Assembly: GCF_048128805.1 (NCBI RefSeq)
Contig: NC_136017.1
Coordinates: 16,279,807 to 16,343,806, forward strand
Length of the DNA stretch: 64,000 nucleotides
Direction: 5' to 3'
From: Centroberyx gerrardi
Lineage: Eukaryota; Chordata; Actinopteri; Beryciformes; Berycidae
Below the pieces are notes generated by a model, which had not been told where the DNA came from, did no database searches, and saw only the letters and a list, made by a program, of their open reading frames with translations. The translations under genes and the position numbers were made by a program. This document shows, in pieces, positions 9,946 through 22,399 of the stretch; position 1 is the first letter of the stretch; every line of letters begins with the position of its first letter.

Positions 9946-12900
9946 AAATATAATTGATTTTTGTTGATATTGGTGGATCACCAACTGGATATAGTTTACC
10001 ACCCTTTTGATTTAACACTCCATCATTTGCAAACCAGCCTTCAAAATAACATCATGGGATTGATTGTGCAAATATGATTACAGTAAATGTGCACAATATG
10101 GAAGTGGCTGGGCAGACACCTCATATCATTACTTTTTAAAGCCGCGGTTCGCAGGTGTAGCGTAAATGCATTCGCAGCCTCCTGTCGGGGGTTTGTCTGG
10201 GGCCTAATAACCTGAAATCACAGGTGGATGACGTTTTGAAAGCTTAATGGCATCCAACGGAAGAAAAAAAAAAGAAAGAAAAAAAAAGAAAAACACTGTT
10301 TTTGCAAGTCGAAATCGATGGTGTCATAATCGTGTTTAGGCATAACATGAATTATTTACAGTATACATGGAGCAAATTGAAGCTGCGAATAATGGACGTG
10401 GCAGCTCCAAAGCCATCAATTCACACCCGCAGTGCTGAAGTGAAATGATGAAGTTGTTTGTTCCACCATGAGGTGTTGATATGTTCTGATCTCCTCCTCG
10501 GGCTGTGTTTTCCTCACACACACACACACATCCCCGCCACTTATACACACACTTCTCCTTCTTCTCCCCCCATTTTGGTGCTCCCCTCCCTGAGGTACGG
10601 AGTCAACATGTCTCGCCGAGTGCGGCTGAATGAGAGCTGAAGGAATTTTTCTCAGAGCGCTAAGCATCCATTTACACCTCTGTGCACACGGGGCGGCCGG
10701 TGGGCAAGCGAACACCGAGCTCAATGGGCCGCCACTGCCTCCGTCTTCGAGGGAGCCTGAAATGAATTCGGAAAAAAACGACGATGTGTGAGGAGGCCCG
10801 GGATTTATTTTGCGCACAATACATGCTTCTTTAGTCATTCGATGTGTGGACTAGTAGTAGAATCAGGATGGAGAGAAAATATAGTGTGTCTGGCACTGTG
10901 GGCTTCAGAGCGATCCATTTTCACTGTTGACAGTTGCTTGGCTGAAATTAAATGACGCCGCATAACACAATAGATAAAGAGATATTCTGCAGCTCATATG
11001 TCACAGGCAAATTAAAGTAATAATCCATGACATTTTCATATTAATAAATGTCCCTTTTGCACCACTCTATCTAATTGCTGTAACACAGTAGTGATTCAAC
11101 CTACAGCCAGTTCATGAAAGCTTTTCCATTGTCTGTTCTAAACACCTGGTGTCTGGTAGCTCTTTCCTGGGAAAAATCCTCTGGCGCACAGGAAGTGATG
11201 CGTTTTGAATGAATGAATGAATTAATTTATTTGATGATTAAAAAACACATATAGGCTAACTGCATTGCAGTCATTACATACATTAAAATCACCGAGGATG
11301 AAAACACAATAAAGCCCGAAGGCTTATTTCCATTGCGGTCCTCCAGTATAACACGTAACACAACACAAGATAAAAGCAAAACAACAAGACAGCAAGCGAA
11401 GACAATACAATCAACATATAAATAGCAGGCGGCGGGGTAGCTATGTCCACATACTCATGTTTTCTTGGTCATAAAAGTTAGAATTAAAATTGAATATGCT
11501 ACATGGTATTTTGTAACCATTTCTTTAAGGCCACTTTAAACATGCTCTGTGTTTTACGTTTCCGGTTTGTTTGGAATAAACAGAAGAAGAAGAACTGGGT
11601 AGTTAGCATGAGCAGTGATAGCCACCATGACTGAACAGACAAAGAAAAGAGAAACTCAAACTGCATCAACAAGGAAATCCAAGCTCCGCCCACACTGTTT
11701 GATTGACAGGTGATCTCTGGGAAGTGCAGTGCAGAAACACCACAGCAATGAGCGCTTCGCAGCAAAGATGGAGACTAAATAAAAAACAAGATTTCGGGGA
11801 TTACCACTTTAAGTATGAAACTAGGACTTAGAGCCTGGAAATTGACTGCAGCCGCAAAGCTCCCTCGGTCTTGGCCAGGACCAGAGCCAAAACAACTGGC
11901 CTCTAAATGAATGCTCATAACCTTTGCACGTCCTTCCCATAGCCAAATGAAATCAACATGAGCGCACAGTCAAAATGCCAGTATGGAACATCCTTCTAAT
12001 TAGCCCGATTCTGGGGGCTAGTCGGCATTTGCCGTGTCTGCTGTGAACAATCAACCAACAAATACATGCAGATATAAAACATCGTTCAGCACGAATCGGC
12101 ACGCCATAAGCGCAATCAAAGAGACGTGGGCAAAAGTTACACCTAAGATTCCTTATCTTTCGGAAAAAAAAAACATCACATGGGTCTATTTTCAATCTCA
12201 CAAGATCGAGAATGCAGCGGAGTCTCTTTGAGGCGGTGTAAAAAAGAATTCACGCTGTTTCTTTCTGCACGACAGAAAGCCCACAGGGTCCTCACGTTCT
12301 GCGTTTTGATCAGGCCCTGTGTTTCTTTTTCTTTTTTTTTTTTTTGGATTGCATGCAGCACAGCGGCAGTGCCGTATTGACTCTCGCGCACGTGCATCTG
12401 TATCTCCCCGCTGTCACGTGCGCGCCCTGCCCTAATTCTGTTGACAGAAGCCCCTCGTACGTGCGAGCTCTCCCTCCCCCCAAAAAAACGGCTCGGGGCT
12501 GCGGATGCCTTTCATGGCTTCGACCTGCAGTGTGGGAAGCGGCAAGGTCGGAGCGGAGTGCCGGCGAAAACCGAAAACCACAAAATAGCCTCGGATATAT
12601 CGCTCTGAGAACAAGCGTTTCTCATGAAATATACATCCGTATAGCTTCACAGGCCCACCCCGACTACACGCTTGCACCGCAGCCTCAACCGGAATGCAGT
12701 CTCATAATTTCAATTAGGTTTTATAGAGCGTTTGATATAGCTGTGAGGGAAATCAAAGCCATCAGCCATCTGTTGTGGTTCAGCCTCTACTACAAAGCAA
12801 AAAAAAAAGGCAAATTCATGCATCGAGTTCATAGCTTTTCCCTGGGCTGAAGCATCAAATGAAGAGAAAAATGATTTCAGCCAGGGCATGTTGTGTCCGC

Positions 12901-13169
12901 GTCCTTTTACCCTACACATTCATTTGCTAGTAACTCAATGCATTTCTCAGAAAGTGCTTCCTTGTTGGGGTCAGAGTGAAAAGATCACAACCTGTTTTTA
13001 AACCTGATTTTCCTATATCGAGCCGTCCTTCGCTATCCGCCGAACGTGGGGTAAAAAGAAGCAGTGATAGCTGTAGCTCCGCTGTTTGGTGTTATCGGAC
13101 TCAAATTTGCATCATAATGCACATGAAAAGGTTATCTGCAACATCCCTGCTGTAAAGGTGTCGGCGCAA
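9946..13169. other. intergenic, no gene seen
   Basis: Contains an A-rich tract at 10263-10295, short CA runs near 10517-10555, a possible LINE 3' tail near 11210-11350 (GAATGAATGAATTAATTTAT ... AAAGCCCGAAGGCTTATTTC), and GC-richer patches at 10670-10800 and 12360-12680. The long frames here overlap on opposite strands and have no recognisable product. Confidence 0.4.
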
Positions 13170-13530
13170 GCTACCCAGCAAGCGTTTGACGGACGGCGGG
13201 AGTTCAACGTCAACCCAAACCGGCACAAAATGTTCACAATGTGATGTTATGGCACCGTAAAAACTCCAGCTTTGGATACTGTTTTGTGCTGAAACCAGAA
13301 AGATATTTAGGTTCTGATGTCACAAAATGATGCAGGTAGCAGCTATGGACATCTCAACTTTCATTTTGGTTCTATGTTTACATGGGCAATGTCAAAATGT
13401 TCGCTGGCTACCTGCATCGCTATGAAATCGGGAGCTACATATCAGCCAGAAGCTGTTTTACTACAAATTTGTGCCATACCGTAATATCAGATTTTGAAGA
13501 TTTTGTGCTTGGAAATGGGAGAGACAGCAA
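13170..13530 (+). repeat. interspersed repeat family D, copy 2
   Basis: It contains GTTATGGCACCGTAAAAACTCC and AGATATTTAGGTTCTGATGT, matching the reverse strand of copy 1 and the forward strand of 56065-56310. Confidence 0.6.
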
Positions 13531-14417
13531 GACAGACAGTGAACAACACATGGGGAGGGGGATTGGGAGGGGTGGTGTGTGTATGTGTGTGTGATGTGTG
13601 ATGTGGGCGTGTGTTGGGGTGGGGGGTCGAACAAATGATGGGTGCCCTATATGTGTGGAAGCCGCTCAATTTGGTCAACATCTAATCTCGCTCATCTAGA
13701 AGCCTGAATTGGATTTCTGCGGCACTGAGGACAGTCAATAGCTTATGCCGTTGTTCTCTCATTGAATAGATGTATAGAACTCACCGTTCTTTAGTGGGAC
13801 ACACCCTCTCATTGCATGTACAGTTGGTTCAGCTCATGAAAGGAAAGCAAATCCAAGGTAAATCCAATGTGAGAAAGCCTTGAATCCATTGGCGTATTCA
13901 AAGAACTGGGTGAAAAACTCCCCAACGCGTTTCGGCCTTGGCCTTCATCAGGGAGCAGAACATCCATTGTGTTCACCCTGTTCACCCAACAAGCCACAGC
14001 ATTAAAGTTATATTCACTTTTTCATGGACACTGCCATGGATTTACTTTCCTTTCTGATGTACTGACCCACACCAAGAGCACCCCATACTTCAGATTTCCA
14101 CTGGAATTTAACCCAAATAAAGCACCCATTACCCTGTTTTGCTGTTATCTTATGTTTTACATTTGTGTCATTATAGCCACCCTTGCCAGATATATGGTTA
14201 TTTCATCATGACCTTTTGACTGATGACCAAATTGACCAAAATGCCCTTGCTTGGATTGCTTAACAACACTGCTCCCTGCTGGTGAAGCTGCAGCACCCTG
14301 AGATTTACCTCTCATGACCATAGAAGTGCATTTGGTTTACATTTGGAAGAGACCAGCAGCAGGTTTCCCCAAAGCACCTTAGTATTGTAAAAGAAACCGG
14401 GGTCTAGTAGCTCAAAG
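13531..14417. other. intergenic, no gene seen
   Basis: A GT/GGGG-rich patch at 13550-13625, then ordinary AT-rich DNA. No gene recognised. Confidence 0.4.
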
Positions 14418-15229
14418 CAGGGGTTCCCCACTGTTTTCATGTGATGGACCCCCAAATAGACTCCCATTAAACCCCACAGACCCCCATCTGCCCCAGGGAA
14501 CAGTATACATCATAGTAGGTATCAAATGAATGTAGGTTATATGAAAATAGGGTGTTTCAAGGAAAAAATGCAAATGCTTTTCTGAAAATACAATTATTTT
14601 TGTTTCTATTGGTGTTTTTTCCCCTTATGATGATCAAAGACTCAAGGTCAAACTTTATCCTCTTGTTTTATTTGCCACTTCATCACTGCACATGGGGGGG
14701 AATTGTGTTGTTGTTCATTTTAATTATAGAACTGTCTACACTGTATATGGGAAGATAATAGTGGGTGAAGAGAAGCCTATGATGAGAATAGTCATCCTTG
14801 TACATTCTATAATTGGGATATTTTTTCAAGTGGATTGAATTATAGTGAAATTAGACTATTCCTTATTTTGCTGAGGGCTCACTGGAACCCCCTCAAGAAC
14901 CCCTGGAGCCCCTTAAGGATCCCTGGAACCCCCTTAAAAACCACAGGAACCCCCCAAGGACCACTAGAACCCCCTCAAGAATCCCTGGAACCCCCACAAG
15001 GACCCCTGAAACCCCCTCAAGGACCATGCAAACCTCATCAAGGACCCCTGGAACCCCCTCAATGACCCCTGGAACCTCCTCAAGAACCCCTGGAACACCC
15101 ACAAGGATCCTTGAAACCCCCTCAAGGACCACTCAAACCTCATCAAGGACCCCTGGAACCCCCTCAAGAACCCCTGGAATGCCCTCAAGAACCCTAGAAC
15201 CCCCTCAAGAACCCCTGGAATCCCCTCTA
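14418..15229 (+). mobile_element. hAT-like miniature element family A, copy 1, with expanded end
   Basis: The left end CAGGGGTTCCCCACTG is of the CAGNGGTTCTCAA type known for hAT/Charlie-like elements. The body (TAGAACTGTCTACACTG ... AATAGTGG ... TTATAGTGAAATTA) matches 18190-18350, 35930-36050 and 38740-38880. The C-rich right arm has become a tandem array at 14885-15225, and the right terminal repeat is not seen. Confidence 0.7.
14885..15225. repeat. 21-bp minisatellite
   Basis: About sixteen units of roughly AAGGACCCCTGGAACCCCCTC. Because 21 is a multiple of three, several frames stay open on both strands, giving spurious Pro/Thr-rich and Gly/Val/Leu-rich reading frames. In the other family A copies this unit occurs only once or twice. 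Confidence 0.9.
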
Positions 15230-16385
15230 AGCGTCAGCTAGTTAGCGTTTGAATGACATTTTGGCACATAGAACGACACACTGAGGAGTACAGGGCAGGA
15301 TAGTAACTTACACGTTCTTAATACGGAAAAAATATAACAGTATTTTACTGTGTTACCTAAAAAATAATGTATTCTAATTACAGATACTGTGAATTGTTTG
15401 AGGATTATTTCTTGGAATGCTTTTAAACTAGTGAGAAAGGCCATTTAAATAGTGTCAGATGTTCTAAATCTTTATAAAAATGTGGCACAAAGAAAGATAT
15501 TATTATTATTATTAGTAGTAGTAGTAGTATGAGTATTAGTATTATTAGTATCAGTATTATAATCAGAATACATTACTGAGTTTGGGTAATGCCTTAGATT
15601 ACATTACTGATTACAATTTTGATGAAGTAATAGTAACTAGTAGACTCAACTCTGTTGGAGCTGAAGAAGCGAGTGTGGATTGATTGGTTTGGGTTTCTGG
15701 TGAGAAGGAGAAACTGGGAAGTGCTGAGGCTGAATCTGGAAAAAACAGATCTATGCAAAAATATCAAGGGCTACCTCGATAATTTGGATTTCCTCTTTAA
15801 ACCAAAGGCATTGATTACAAGTGCAAATGCAATTGCAGACACAGAAGCACTGAGAGGCACATTTTGAACCCGGAAATTTGGGATTAGAGGGTTGAAAGAA
15901 AGGCCTCAAGAGCTTTAAACCTGATACACAAAGATACTAACCAGGTTACTGGAAAATACAATCAGCAAATTTGAATATCGCTCACTTTGAGAATTCATAT
16001 ATGTTATTAAAGTCTGATCAATATTTGTGACAACACAAGCTTGGGAAATTTACATTCCATAACAGATTACTGATTATCTGGGTGAAACTGTAATCATAAT
16101 TCAGTGTAACATAATTTATCAAACCTGGTTACTTTCAGTTACTTTTGCCTCCTAAATCTATTAACAATGTATTTCAATTTGCATACAGTAATTTGTTCAT
16201 AATCATCATCCACAATCAGTATTAGCAATTATTTGAAGGTATGTAAAATAATGTCAGTGTGTCTATAATCTCTGAGAACAAGTATGTATTTTTCCAAAAA
16301 CATTTATAATCTGAATACATTTTTGCAGTAATTGTAATGGATTACAGTTTTGTAATCCCATTCAATGCTTCTCTCCAACTCTGTG
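15230..16385. repeat. degenerate TTAC/ATTAC-rich repeat region
   Basis: It includes AGTAATAGTAACTAGTAGACTCAACTCTG at 15630-15655 and GTAATGGATTACAGTTTTGTAATCC ... TTCTCTCCAACTCTGTG near 16340-16385, which look like opposing ends of an old element. A short ATT/AGT microsatellite lies at 15498-15530. No gene. Confidence 0.4.
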
Positions 16386-16673
16386 TCAATTTGAAGAACT
16401 CTCTTCCTAAAGCCAGAAACCAGAGAACCAAGATGTGTTCTGGCAACGTCATCAAGCCTTAAAATCTGAAGCTGTTCCAGAGAGAATGACTGGGAGGACG
16501 ATTTGGTGCACCAACTGTCTGTGATAATTTGATATATCCAACTTTATTCTGGAGGTCTATGGAGCAGCTCCTGATTTCCCTTCTTGTTATAACCCATCGC
16601 AGGTTCACGTCTTATTTTTCTGCTTTTCTGGCTTCGGAAGCAAATTGCTCATGCTCAGAAGAACCGATTGCAT

Positions 16674-17058
16674 GTAGGGTTCAACTGATAATTTTTGACA
16701 GTATCTTTAAATTCGACTCGATTTGATTTTCTTGTCAAAAAAATCCCTCAAATTAAAAGTATTCAGTGTTTCAGTGAGATTTATTCTTGTCAGGGTGGAA
16801 AAGCCTCTGAAACAACATTTAGACTATCATGGGACACTAAAACTCTCCACTGAAACCTGGGATGATAATAATAATATTCATGCATACTTGTGTATCTGAT
16901 CAAAATGTTGCATTACAGGCCTTTCCATAGACAACCAGTGTAGCATTGATCAATTCTACAATAAATATGTACTCAATCAAACTGCATTATATCTATCATA
17001 TCAGGGGTGGATGACACTGATTGCACCAAATATGATTTTGAATAAAAGGCCAATAATT
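16674..17058 (+). repeat. interspersed repeat family B, copy 2
   Basis: It begins AGGGTTCAACTGATAATTTT, has the core GTCAGGGTGGAAAAGCCTCTG, and ends with AGGGGTGGATGACACTG and AATAAAAGGCCAATAA. Confidence 0.7.
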
Positions 17059-17457
17059 ATATGGTCCTAGGGTATTTCTTTTTCAGTCCCGCTGCCTTCA
17101 GGTGGTGATTGGCAGCAGCTGCTCCTGCGCAGGGTTTTCAACCCTCAACCTGTGACACTTTCTGCCTCGGCTCCACGCGGAGCGACACCGCAGAGATGAA
17201 CTTTTGCCCGCCGACTTTCGCAAGAGCGGAGATAATCTTATCGCCGGGCCGCTTTTGTCAAACCCGGCCCGGTTTAAAGTCTCACAGGGTAAATGTGTCA
17301 GCCTGGGTCAAGAGGGAGCCTATAGAGCTGGGTCTCTCTGTGTGTGTATGTGTGTCAGACTCCATTGCAACTGAGCTGCTTTAGAGTGTGTGTGGCTGTG
17401 CAGTAGCATCGGAGGGCAGATCTCATATAACCGAAGCATCTCCGAAACCATCAGAGA

Positions 17458-17830
17458 CTTTAAAGCTGCGCTAGGTAAGATTTTAATGTAAAAATACAGC
17501 TGTCTTATCAGCTTAAATCACAAAGTGGGGCTGCAACAGAGAAGAGCGTCCCATCCCCGCTAATTGAATCACTGTAGATTCACTCTATTTGCCCAAATTA
17601 AATTCTGGTGTCAGGTATGGACACTTCTCTGCACACAGAAAGTCACGACAAAATCCAAAACTGCGACTCTGACCCAGATAAGCAGTCAGAAAATGCGATC
17701 GCAGACAGTGTGCAGTTTACTGACATCGCGTTATATCATTTCTGGGTCATGAAGTCCTCCAAATTCAAACAGTTACCTCTCGCTGTCATGTGGGGTCGCC
17801 AACGTGCAAAGTCGCCTGGTGCCGCTTTAA
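17458..17830 (+). repeat. interspersed repeat family C, copy 2
   Basis: It begins TTTAAAGCTGCGCTAGGTAA, has the core GGGGCTGCAACAGAGAAGAG, and ends with GTCGCCAACGTGCAAAGTCG. Confidence 0.75.
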
Positions 17831-18139
17831 ATTGAAAGCGCTTCACATGAACAAACGCCTCCTTGTAGCCGAGTCTTCTCTCAACCCGCTGTATGCAGTA
17901 GTCTCAGTGCCTTTGTGATGGAGAAGGCTCGTCACTGAAGCTGTCTTTGAAGAGGCCTTGAAGGAGAAAAAGGCTTTAATGCATCAGACGCTACAGACTG
18001 GAGAGCGGTGGGTTTTTTTAGTTGTAGCCTGGATGCCCACATGCATGCAGTTCAATACACGCATCATTCAGGTTATATCACACACAACATACATTACTCT
18101 ATGCCAAACATGTCACATGTCACACTACATGATCTGTCT

Positions 18140-18426
18140 AGCAAGGGACCCACATTAGGGGCCACAAACCCCCATTTAATAAGATTTTGGTTGCTGATAT
18201 AGTATTGAATTTTAGAACTGTCTGCACTGAATCTAAGGAGATAACAGTGGGGAGAGTGAAACCTATTATTAAAATAGCCATTCTCATACATTCTCTCATT
18301 GGGATAATTTCTAGTGAATTCAATTCTAGTGAAATGAAACTATTTTGCTGGAGCCCCCTCAAGGACCCCCTGGAAAATCCTCAAGGACCCCTGAGGGACC
18401 CCAAACCCTCACTTTGAGAACCACTG
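18140..18426 (+). mobile_element. hAT-like miniature element family A, copy 2
   Basis: The body matches copy 1. The right arm has two minisatellite-like units (CCCCTCAAGGACCCC), and the right end ACTTTGAGAACCACTG is the inverted CAGTGGTTCTCAAAGT terminus. Confidence 0.75.
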
Positions 18427-18714
18427 ATGTTAAGGGCTAGATTCTGCAATTTTGGACTCAGACAACAGATGCCAGTATTTCTCCATACATGCATTGAGTC
18501 CTAAATACAAGCAAGACACATCAGGTGCAGTACACAAAAAAAGGCATGAAAAGTATTTAGACAGGGATTTGAATAGCAAGGACACTTCGCATTTCTGTGG
18601 TTTGAAAACATGCTGATGCTGTCTGTGGCTGTGACCATGAAGTAGCAAGTTAGTTCTGAAAGGCAGCTTTAGAGGTAATGGCTCTGTAATATGAGCTGGA
18701 ATGAAAATTATCTA

Positions 18715-18800
18715 ACATACTTTAAGAGAAGATATGATGAAAAGATTAGATAAGATTTAAATGATCCCACTGGGGAAATTGGGCCATTGCAGCAGCAAAG
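18715..18800. repeat. LINE-tail-like fragment
   Basis: The sequence GATTTAAATGATCCCACTGG and then GGGAAATTGGG resembles a 3' tail seen next to many fish LINE insertions. The family is uncertain. Confidence 0.35.
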
Positions 18801-19076
18801 ACATTTTTAGGATACAATAATGTAAAGTGGAATACAGCAAATGAGGGTTTTATGAAGATGTGCACCTAACAATTTCAACACTTGGACATGTTGAGTTGAA
18901 ATATATTAATGAAAAGTAGAAGAAAAGTAGTTTAAAGATTACAGCATTATGGGGATGTGTAAAAAGCTGCAGTGGAACTTAGTAAGACAAGAAAAAAATG
19001 AATGCAGAATATGTACAATATTCAAATATACCAAAAATATGAAATATATGCGACATGAAATAGGTGGTAAAGTTCT

Positions 19077-19104
19077 GTTCTATTCTATTCTATTCTATTC
19101 TATT
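19077..19104. repeat. CTATT pentanucleotide microsatellite
   Basis: About five copies of TTCTA, the complement of the unit at 3341-3378. Confidence 0.85.
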
Positions 19105-19926
19105 ATACTGTTGAATGTGTTAATTGTTAAGATTTGTATGTGTATATTTTACAAAATATTGACTATTACCAGATATTCAAAGTACTACATATTTATTACT
19201 AGATATTTATACTGCCAGCCAATGAAATGCTTGCTTGCTAATCACATGACAATTGTAAACAAAGTAGAAACTTCAGGTGCGTCAAGCTACCAGAGTTAGC
19301 TACAGTAAAACGGGAAAATAGTCGGTTGGGCCTTCAAAATAAAAGCGTCAGTTTTGAAAATATAAACGAATTATAAAGTATTGGGATGCACGGAACCACA
19401 ACTTTTCAGAAAAAACCAATTGTATTTTAATTTACGGAAGATTCATCCTTAAATATGTTAATTTTCGCTTTGCTATTTTGCATAGACCGTAAAAAATACA
19501 ACACGTTTGTCATAAGGGTTTTCTTTCGAAAGTTATGACCGGAAACCATACCTTTTATTCTGGCTAGCTTGACAGTAGTAGAAACTTCCTCATTTGTATT
19601 TCAGAAAATATGAATTGCTGCAGGTCGGTTTTTATCGTAGCATAGTCACATTGACAGTCAGGTTTTCCTAGAATGAATCCTTGTCAAAAAAGCTAAAGGT
19701 AAGTTTTGAACTTGGCTGAACAGGCTGAAACTCAAAATGGGAACCAACTAGCTAGGCTACAAGGTTTTCCTGCTTATATTAACTTCAAAATGTGTGCAAA
19801 GTCTTTGATCTTTTACCGCCAAAGCTTCCAAACCCGATTATATTCATTACATTTCACGTGGAGCAACAACTGATGATGACTGACAAAATATATGATTTGT
19901 CGATGTGATAAATTATTAGATGTAGG
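19105..19926. other. intergenic AT-rich DNA
   Basis: No gene recognised. Parts near 19310-19660 look repetitive, with ATAAAAGCG and TTTTATTTTGAA-like motifs also seen near 40720-40810. Confidence 0.35.
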
Positions 19927-20981
19927 CAGGGGCGGAAATTACGGGGGGGACAGGGGGGTCCGGACCCCCCCTTCCTGGGACTAACAGAGAGTTGTCCCCC
20001 TCAATATATCATTGTAAACATAACTATATAATTTTAAATAATATAATAATATGCATTGAAAGCACTTGTGCTAATTATAGACGCAAAACAATGCGTTTTT
20101 AAGTTTCGAAAGATTGCGTCCCCCCCTCATACGCCTCACAGTGGTTTGGTCCACTGCCTACCTGCCTCCCCGAACCCCCACACACACACATTAGCCCTCG
20201 GTACGAGTGTCTGTGGAGGATCTCTGGAAGTGTGTCAGTGGTGGCAGACCTCCAGTAAGAAGCTACTTTGCAAAGGTTAACTTAAAACAAAGGATGTGTC
20301 AGACATTTTTCTTTACTTCTACCACTCAATAGAATAAAACACATTCACAATTGTAACCAGACTACATTTTGTTGGCTCCATTACCTCGCGGTTGAATCTT
20401 GTGCGTCAACGTGTTGGTACGGGGCAGCCGCGTCTCCTAATGCATGTATGTGTATGGAGGCAGGAGGTCTGTCCACAATTAAAATCCTCATAACTCACTG
20501 AATTTTCGACCGATTTTCAAGCGGTTTGGTTTGTTACAAATGCCAGACATGTATTTATGATACAGGATACTTGGTTAAATCAAAATGCGGGTTTTCATAC
20601 CAAAATACTTTTCTTTTGTAGATGGTAACAGTAATATTTCTATAATATAATATTTAAGATTAACTTACCCTATGTAATTAGGTTCTAAGTATATTATTTT
20701 TTTCTTACTGCATGTAAAATGGCTGCCACTATGTTATTTTGTTCATAATTTTGGAAATAAATGAAGACTTAATTAATAAAAAAGACATAATTACAACAAA
20801 CATTATGTTAAAATATAAGTAAGTTTCTGGCAGGCTTCATAGCGTTCTGGACTTTTACACATTGACAGCAAAACATTAGAGATCTGCTTTTTCGGGAAAA
20901 CTAAATCTAATTAGGCATATATTAGCTTTAATTCAGTTAATGGGTGTTGCATCTCACCTACTACTGTAAATAACCTGCATG

Positions 20982-21007
20982 CTGTGTGTGTGTGTGTGTG
21001 TGTGTGT
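20982..21007. repeat. GT microsatellite
   Basis: About twelve GT units inside the hAT element at 19927-21301. Confidence 0.9.
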
Positions 21008-21031
21008 CTATTTGTCAGCCAGTCAGTTAAA

Positions 21032-21106
21032 ATGGCAGAGAAAAGAAAAACAGACATCCGATCATTTTTCAGTGCACCGAAACGCCAAGTAGAAAGACCC
21101 CAGTAA
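21032..21106 (+). pseudogene. residual transposase N-terminus within the hAT element
   Basis: ATG to TAA gives 24 codons starting Met-Ala-Glu-Lys-Arg-Lys and containing Ile-Arg-Ser-Phe-Phe. This basic/SFF start is characteristic of hAT transposase and ZMYM1-like proteins. The rest of the gene is absent, so this is a relic. Confidence 0.55.
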
Positions 21107-21309
21107 TATCAAATGCAATTTGATAAAATCTTCATAAGAAAGGAATGAAGTGCTTATGGAAATGTTTCATAATGGACCTCTATATACATTTAATACAACA
21201 GTACTTTTGGCGGCACCTTTGGTGTCCCCTTCAGGAATTGCTCTTGAGAAATTTTTCTGTTTATTGTCCCCCCCAACAGTGAAATGAAATATCCGCCCTT
21301 GGATGTAGG

Positions 21310-22224
21310 TCACCAAACTATCAGCATAGAGGGAACATCGGTCCTGCATGCTCCCTGATATGATTTTATTTTGATATATAGCTTCTAAATACTTTGCTGG
21401 GGATTTTTGCTCCATCTTTACTCTCCATTATAATGATAAAAACTAGATTAAAAACAAATTTGGACTCACTTAGACTAAGGTATGGTAAGTGTAAGGCATG
21501 GTGTATGTGTATGGCAACACTGATGACATCTGAGGCATCTCTTTTGTCCAATATTGACCAAAGTTTATTGAAATATACAGTCCTTACATCCTAAATCCTG
21601 TCATTGTCTAGGCAGGCAAGGTCCTCTGACACACTGTAGCCTACTTAATGATTTCTCATTGCACAAGGAGAATCCAAAGGTTGTGTGCAAGGAAACTCAG
21701 GAGGAGAGAGTGGCAGTTTGACAGGTTTATTCAATCTGCAGGCTGGGAGCCAGGGAACTCAAAATCTGGACGATTACACTGTTTTATAGTGTTGAATATT
21801 CATTATTATGTTAACGCAGATAGAATATAATAAAGCTATTGGTCAAAAGGTATAAGGTCATATGAACAAGACTGAACAACCAATGATAATTATAGTTGTA
21901 GCACTTTAAGGAGATGTGTAGTAAGAGGTGACAACAAGTTATTATTTTGTCAAGGACACTTGGTCAGTGTTTTCTATGAGGTTTGGGCATTTGCACATTC
22001 CAGACTCATAGTTCAGTGAGAAACACACAAGATGTTACTTTAGAGTTTAATCTTATAATGGTGAAGCAGATTCAGTATTCTTGAGTTTCAGGCACTTAAG
22101 GCGTAAATATGGGTCAAAGGTTCCATATTAAGTGAGCATATAGGTACTTTTCCTTTTCTTCCTCAACAGCTGCAAACTAGAAACCTAAAAGATATCAATT
22201 TACTCTGTCTGGTTTATCCTGCAG
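21310..22224. other. sts upstream region
   Basis: No coding exon seen. A segment at 22033-22168 is duplicated in sts intron 1. A CAG acceptor ends at 22224 (TTTATCCTGCAG), 20 bases before the sts ATG. The first coding exon may therefore be preceded by an unseen 5' UTR exon somewhere upstream. Confidence 0.45.
22033..22168 (+). repeat. segment duplicated in sts intron 1 (copy upstream)
   Basis: Matches 23885-24039 with about five substitutions by eye, a one-base indel and an 18-base insertion in the intronic copy. The similarity stops abruptly at both ends. Confidence 0.85.
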
Positions 22225-22244
22225 TGTTTCCCCTCCCTGACAAA

Positions 22245-22399
22245 ATGAAGTCCGCATGGCTCCCATCCTGTTTGCTGCTGCTGTTCTCGGAGGCAAGCTG
22301 TGTCTCTCCTCTGGAAAACAGCAAGCCCAATTTTGTCCTGATGATGGTGGATGACCTGGGAATTGGGGACCTGGGCTGCTACGGCAACACAACCTTGAG
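22245..22399 (+). CDS. sts: sts coding exon 1
   Basis: Encodes residues 1-52: a hydrophobic signal peptide, the first metal-binding pair Asp36-Asp37 in a MVDDLG context, and an N-glycosylation site at Asn48 (NTT). The exon ends two bases into an Arg codon before GTAAAA. Confidence 0.95.

Larger units (their letters stand above)
19927..21301. mobile_element. hAT-type transposon, internally deleted, perfect target duplication
   Basis: The left end CAGGGGCGGAAATTACGGGG and the inverted right end (reverse complement CAAGGGCGGATATTTC) form short terminal repeats. Each end is flanked by an identical 8-bp copy of GATGTAGG (19919-19926 and 21302-21309), as expected for hAT insertion. The element is 1375 bp, has a GT microsatellite at about 20982-21007, and keeps only the first codons of a transposase-like gene. 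It lies about 0.9 kb upstream of the sts start codon, on the promoter side. Confidence 0.85.

Noticed and set aside
10416..10838. 140-codon antisense open frame
   Set aside because: Composition driven by CA/GT and CT-rich stretches; no homology I recognise.
12344..12850. 168-codon open frame
   Set aside because: No splice context, no recognisable domain, and competing frames on the other strand.
14885..15225. CRISPR-like array
   Set aside because: The units are directly contiguous with no unique spacers, and the genome is a vertebrate.
14835..15241. Long Pro/Thr-rich and Gly/Val-rich reading frames on both strands
   Set aside because: They are by-products of a 21-bp tandem repeat whose length is a multiple of three.
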